Shown: piece after piece, positions 48,765-52,868 of the stretch
How the letters are laid out: every line of letters begins with the position of its first letter
How positions within the stretch are numbered: position 1 is the first letter of the stretch
From: Conidiobolus incongruus B7586
Lineage: Eukaryota > Entomophthoromycota > Entomophthoromycetes > Entomophthorales > Conidiobolaceae
Direction of reading: 5' to 3'
Length of the DNA stretch: 52,868 bases
Assembly: GCA_000697335.1 (NCBI GenBank)
Contig: JNEM01014322.1
Coordinates: 1-52,868, forward strand
Program-made: the position numbers and the translations under genes
Notes under the pieces: model-generated
The model's input: only the letters and a program-made list of their open reading frames with translations
Told to the model about the DNA's origin: nothing
Database searches by the model: none

Positions 48765-49259
48765 TATTTTAAGTAATAAATAATTGTTTTTTAATAGTTA
48801 ATTGATATTATTAATCCGAGTATTCGATTATAATGCATTTCATGCATAAACCAATTTGTGGGATCTTAATTTCGAATATTCTAGTTTCTGGATCTAATTC
48901 TTATAACACTCAAAATTTTTTTCCGAATATTACAATATTTTATATATAACACAAACTATATTACAATATTAGTTCTATGGAATAATTAATTAAGTATTAT
49001 ACTACTTTCAAGTTACATTTTTCAAGTAAAATATTTTGGGATCCAATAAAAATTCTGATTTCATTAAAATAGCTTACCAATCCTTGGTTGAATATTCTAA
49101 TTATTGTAGAATGTTAGAATGCATAGGAAATTGATACGAATAAATTTGTACTCGATTTATATTAATTAAACCAAAATATCTAATGCTATTTATTAGATAT
49201 TCAAGATTTTATTGTTATTTTATTTAGATTCCTTGTGTTTATTTAAATACTTCTAAATT
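48765..49259. other. AT-rich spacer upstream of TIM44
   Basis: About 500 bp including the TIM44 promoter. Nothing else is recognised. Confidence 0.4.
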
Positions 49260-50750
49260 GATCCAAGAAGAGGATCTTGAGCAGAATTAGGATTGCTAAA
49301 TAATTTCTTTTCTAAGAAGAGATTCACTTTTCGTATCTTTTGTCCAACTGCTAATTGGGTTTTAAAGTTCACCATTGATGCAAAAACTTTGCAGGTTGAA
49401 TGTGACATAAAGTGACTTGGAATTGTTGACACTTGCTCATGTTGCTAAAGCTGTCAATTAATACAGGAGTGCTTGCATCAATGGGCTTTCCACGGGTCTG
49501 TTTATTAATGATATGAGACATACGGGAAACAAATCCACCAGTCAAGTAGTGGATGTACATAACAAGAAGAATTGCTGAAGCAAGCACTATATTCGGAATA
49601 TATCAATACTAAATTTGTCAAGACAAAAAAACAATTAAGGTATCTAATCAAGAACAAGTGATAGGGGCAGCTCCTTTAAAGAAAATACTAGGAGGAAAAA
49701 CTATAGCTATGACGACAAAGGAGTTGCCAATCATAATGAAGTCATGAATAGTATTGGCTAAAGGTAAAAAGTAGACGATATGACAAGTTTGGTTTAATAA
49801 TTGTTTTTTTATATTTTGAGGAATGGTCATTTTGGTGATATTGGATTCCGCAAAAATTTTGCAAATATTGGATAATGATCTGATGTTTTTTGACTTGGTT
49901 CAAGAATATGGTTTATATTAAATACTTTGTATGAATTGATATTAGGGTTATATTCATTATAAGTAATTAAATTATGATTCTTCAAAATCATAATAACTAA
50001 TGAGCGACTCAATTGATTGAATCTAATGGAGATTATTTTGTTCAATGTTAAGATATTATTTTATTGATATTTGAATATTTTTTAATGTGTAACATTATTG
50101 CATAAGTAAAACAAGTGGATTTACTGTTTTCCAAGCTCTTATCTCTTTCTATAAGTAATGTAGCGGGACATCCCAAGTGCATGATATAACTCGCCATTAG
50201 AGGGTGACACTGTATGTATCTGAATACATGATAGATTATATCATTGTCACTGAATTCAGCTCCGCAAATGTCAGATATGTTTCTTGTAAATACTATTGAT
50301 GGGTTAAAAGGTGGCTGGGGCATGTCTCTATGGTATGCATCGGCAATAGTCCGATGATTTCCTGTATGGCGAAGAGGTCCAATCTCATATCTATTCATAA
50401 TACATCAATCCGTAATGTAATACACTCAGTGCGGATCGTCGTTGTATTCTTGATGCAAATACTTACACATGTTTTCTGAAACAGGCGAGAAATCCTCTAG
50501 GTGGAATCACCACGAAGGTGTAAATTCAATGTTTATATAATTTTATATTTCTCTTACCCCATCATTCATGATGATGTACAACCAATGAAAGAGTACATAT
50601 ATCAATATTCTCTTTTTCATTATCATGTGCTCTAATCCTGTCACTGCATTTTTGGAATACATTATCGCTAGCGATGGATACGTAAAAATTCCATACATTA
50701 CTGCTTACTCAAAGCAGTGCCAATGATATTATTTAGAGATTCAGTGGCAG
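49260..50750 (-). pseudogene. Decayed or unsolved membrane-protein gene, unidentified
   Basis: Several consecutive minus-strand frames with coding character, in different phases: 50684-50560 (MYGIFTYPSLAIMYSKNAVT and FHWLYIIMNDG), 50400-50048 (MNRYEIGPLRHTGNHRTIAD, QPPFNPSIVFTRNISDICGA, FRYIQCHPLMASYIMHLGC), 50045-49827 (ending KTSDHYPIFAKFL), 49830-49648 (HDFIMIGNSFVVIAIVF, a membrane helix) and 49590-49260 (ASAILLVMYIHYLTGGFVS, then QVTLCHIQPAKFLHQW). Some breaks coincide with plausible short introns, others do not. The SDHYP tetrapeptide recalls the SDH motif of the endonuclease/exonuclease/phosphatase fold (which includes neutral sphingomyelinases with C-terminal membrane helices), but this is a thin hint. 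Either a pseudogene or a diverged gene with introns I could not solve. Confidence 0.45.
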
Positions 50751-52153
50751 TACTCTCTAAAAACTGTTGGAGTGTTATTTTTGATAATTTTCGGGATTAC
50801 CCAGCTCTTATTTAACTTTTTTAATTTGTACTTTGAATATATAGGATGAATAAGTCAATTTATTTTTAATAGTGAACAAATAATTTAGTTGGGTAAAATG
50901 CTTCAAATATATTTCAAGATATATTGTAGCAATGCTAATGACTCAGTCAAAATGTCAATTTAGCAAAATATAAAGTTAGCTGATCTTGATATATTAAATG
51001 TATTTTAATTTAACTCTGAATTCTATTTTGGTGATTAAATTTATGATATATAGTAATAGTGATTGAATTTATAACAATCGAAATTTATACAAAATTTTTG
51101 AAAAATTCATATCCTATTTCAAAAATCATTAAACTATACATTAATATTAATTTTCAATATATTAGGAAATAAATATCCCATCATATGTAATAAATGAAAT
51201 TTAAATGCCAAAAAGTTCAAAAATTAAAATATTTTTTATATTTATTAAAAAAATCATTGGATTCATTATATATCTTTTCATTATTGTGAGATATAAATTA
51301 GTTTTTTAATAAGATTATATAATTCTGAAAAATTGATAATATATAATATTTACCATAACGTTATTTTAAATGAATAAATTGACGAAAGAAAATTTATTTT
51401 CAGATGTTGATATAATTAAATATTAAATTCCAACTACAATGCTAAAATTTATGAATAAACTAATATCTAAACACTTGAACTGAATTAAATATATTATACC
51501 TTTCAATCAGAGTAAATAATGGTTTAGTATTGATTAGTTATTCAATACTTTAATAGTATCAATCAATAACTCTGGTAGTCGAATATAGCAATCTTTGATA
51601 TTATAGTATTCACTTTACTAATTAAATATTTACTATTTTCAATTTATTTCAAATAATTTCTAAACGAAAAAAAATATAAAATTATTGAAAGATATATATA
51701 TATTGAATATATGGATAATTAGTTGATTACTGGATATTCATAAAATGTTATTTATTTGAATTAATATATTTTTAAAGGATAAATAAGAGAAAATTATCAA
51801 TTAATTTTTATATAGTATTAAATGAAATCTTGGATTGGGTATAATATTGGTATATTAAAATCCAAATTTTTAATTTTTTTAGTTTATTTTTGAATGAAAA
51901 GTAAAATTGAACTTTTTAATGAAATTTTTTTTTAAAATTAATTTAAAAAATCAACACATTCATTTTATCAAATTATCAATTTGCCATTTACAAAAATAAT
52001 TTTCTCAAAAATTGAATATTAATATCCCATAATAATTTTTCATTGAAATTTTTGAATTCATTTACTATTTAAATCAAACTTACCTAAAAAGAACTAAAAT
52101 CTGTGAATATTAAATAGAATTATATATATTTATATATATTTATATATTTTAAA
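50751..52153. other. AT-rich intergenic region upstream of RLP7
   Basis: 1.4 kb of AT-rich DNA, the last part serving as the RLP7 promoter. A short tandem of TATATATATT units lies at about 52120-52150, just before the start codon. No genes seen. Confidence 0.45.
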
Positions 52154-52868
52154 ATGGATAATAGGTACAATAATATTTGGATTGGAATAATAAAGTATAG
52201 TATATTAATATACAATATTTTAGTGAGTTACCTCTCAGTCAACTTAGTCACACTAAAGAAGTTGTATTTAAAAAGAGAAGAGATCAGCATAAATTAAAGG
52301 AAGCTGCCGCTAAAAAACTTGAAGCTAAAAAGAAAGTAAATATTAATTATTTAATTTAATATTTAATATTTATTATTTTTTAACTTATTTAAATATTTTA
52401 GCAAAAACAAAAGCCCAAATTCCATTTTAAGAGATTAGACCAAATATTAAAGGAAAGAAAAGCTTTTGAAAATGAAAAGAAAAGATTGAAGAGATTAGAA
52501 TCTGGTCAAGCTCAGTTACCCGAATTTAAAGATGCCAAATGTTTATTCGTTATTCGCAGTAGAAAGTAATTTATTTTAGTTTAATTATTTTTTTTTAATA
52601 ATTTTATTAATTTATTATATTTAGAATCAATAAAATTCCTGATCAAGTTCAAAAAATTTTAAAGGAGTTTAGATTAACTTCCCTTAATTTTGGTGTATTC
52701 GTTAAACCTACTGAAGAAAATATTAAAAAGATAAAATTAATTGATCCTTACGTTTTCTATGGGTAAATTATCTTTCAACTATTTTAATTTATATTACTAA
52801 TATTTAATTTTTAGTGAACCTTCGCTTAAATCTATCAAGAACCTTATTCTCAAGAGAGGTTTTACTAA
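52154..52868 (+). CDS. RLP7: Ribosome assembly protein Rlp7/RPL7L1 (3' end beyond window)
   Basis: Paralogue of ribosomal protein uL30 (L7) that occupies pre-60S particles in the nucleolus and is needed for 27S processing. Exons: 52154-52164 (11 nt: ATG GAT AAT AG), 52224-52335, 52402-52565, 52625-52762 and 52815 onward. Reads MDNSELPLSQLSHTKEVVFK, a basic helix (KKRRDQHKLKEAAAKK), FHFKRLDQILKERKAF, RLKRLESGQAQLPEF, LFVIRSRKINKIPDQV, then GVFVKPTEENIKKIKLIDPY and GEPSLKSIKNLILKRGF. FKRL near the start, RLKRLE, and EPSLKSIKNLILKRG match the Rlp7/RPL7L1 branch better than true L7, which has GYPNLKTVRELIYKRG there. The CDS stays open to the window end, so about half the protein is missing. Confidence 0.85.

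Overview
The window is nuclear DNA from a very AT-rich eukaryote, most likely an early-diverging (zygomycete-grade) fungus. I see about fourteen intact or window-truncated protein genes. Most are cut by short introns (about 45-75 nt) with GT-AG borders and a strong TTTAG-type acceptor. The gene set is fungal in flavour (DRS1, MVD1, TSC13, ISN1, SIZ1, MAK11, RLP7, REI1), yet it includes a cytoplasmic-dynein intermediate chain. The base composition and gene content remind me of Entomophthoromycotina such as Conidiobolus; that is inference only. TAG, TAA and probably all standard stops are used normally. For every complete multi-exon model the exon lengths sum to a multiple of three.

Layout. 1-1895 (-): DRS1/DDX27 helicase, 3' end outside the window. 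3423-4657 (+): mevalonate diphosphate decarboxylase, with one reading-frame break. 4.9-5.4 kb: a GC-richer LTR-like island. 5.5-8.6 kb: two diverged copies of an extremely AT-rich block of at least 1.2 kb. 9543-11718 (+): dynein intermediate chain. 12472-13207 (-): ribosomal protein uS19/RPS15 with a first exon that is only ATG. 15828-18229 (+): mitochondrial intermediate peptidase OCT1. 18465-18719 (-): small secreted protein. 19018-19923 (-): TSC13 enoyl reductase. 21223-22595 (-): MAK11/PAK1IP1. 23908-25115 (+): SANT-domain protein with a 10-nt microexon. 25405-26441 (-): MMS21/NSE2 SUMO ligase. 26607-27723 (-): PAP2 lipid phosphatase, followed by a decayed tandem copy (29190-30113). 30.4-31.3 kb: an unidentified decayed gene. 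31582-33343 (-): ISN1. 36.5-39.7 kb (-): broken CAPN7/PalB-type calpain. 39.98-41.4 kb (+): broken gene, probably HECT_2/UBE3D family. 42575-44381 (-): SIZ1/PIAS SUMO ligase. 45009-46450 (-): REI1. 47216-48764 (-): TIM44. 49.3-50.75 kb (-): decayed membrane-protein gene. 52154-end (+): RLP7/RPL7L1, 3' end outside.

Themes. Five genes serve the ribosome (DRS1, MAK11, REI1, RLP7, RPS15), four of them 60S assembly factors. Two SUMO E3 ligases (MMS21, SIZ1) lie within about 20 kb. Two genes are mitochondrial (OCT1, TIM44), and three concern lipids (MVD1, TSC13, PAP2). The most unusual feature is the stretch 29-41 kb. There several once-real genes are decaying around an intact ISN1, and in the calpain copy four tryptophan codons have become stops. 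I did not find CRISPR arrays, convincing tRNA or rRNA genes, or an obvious new multi-gene system.
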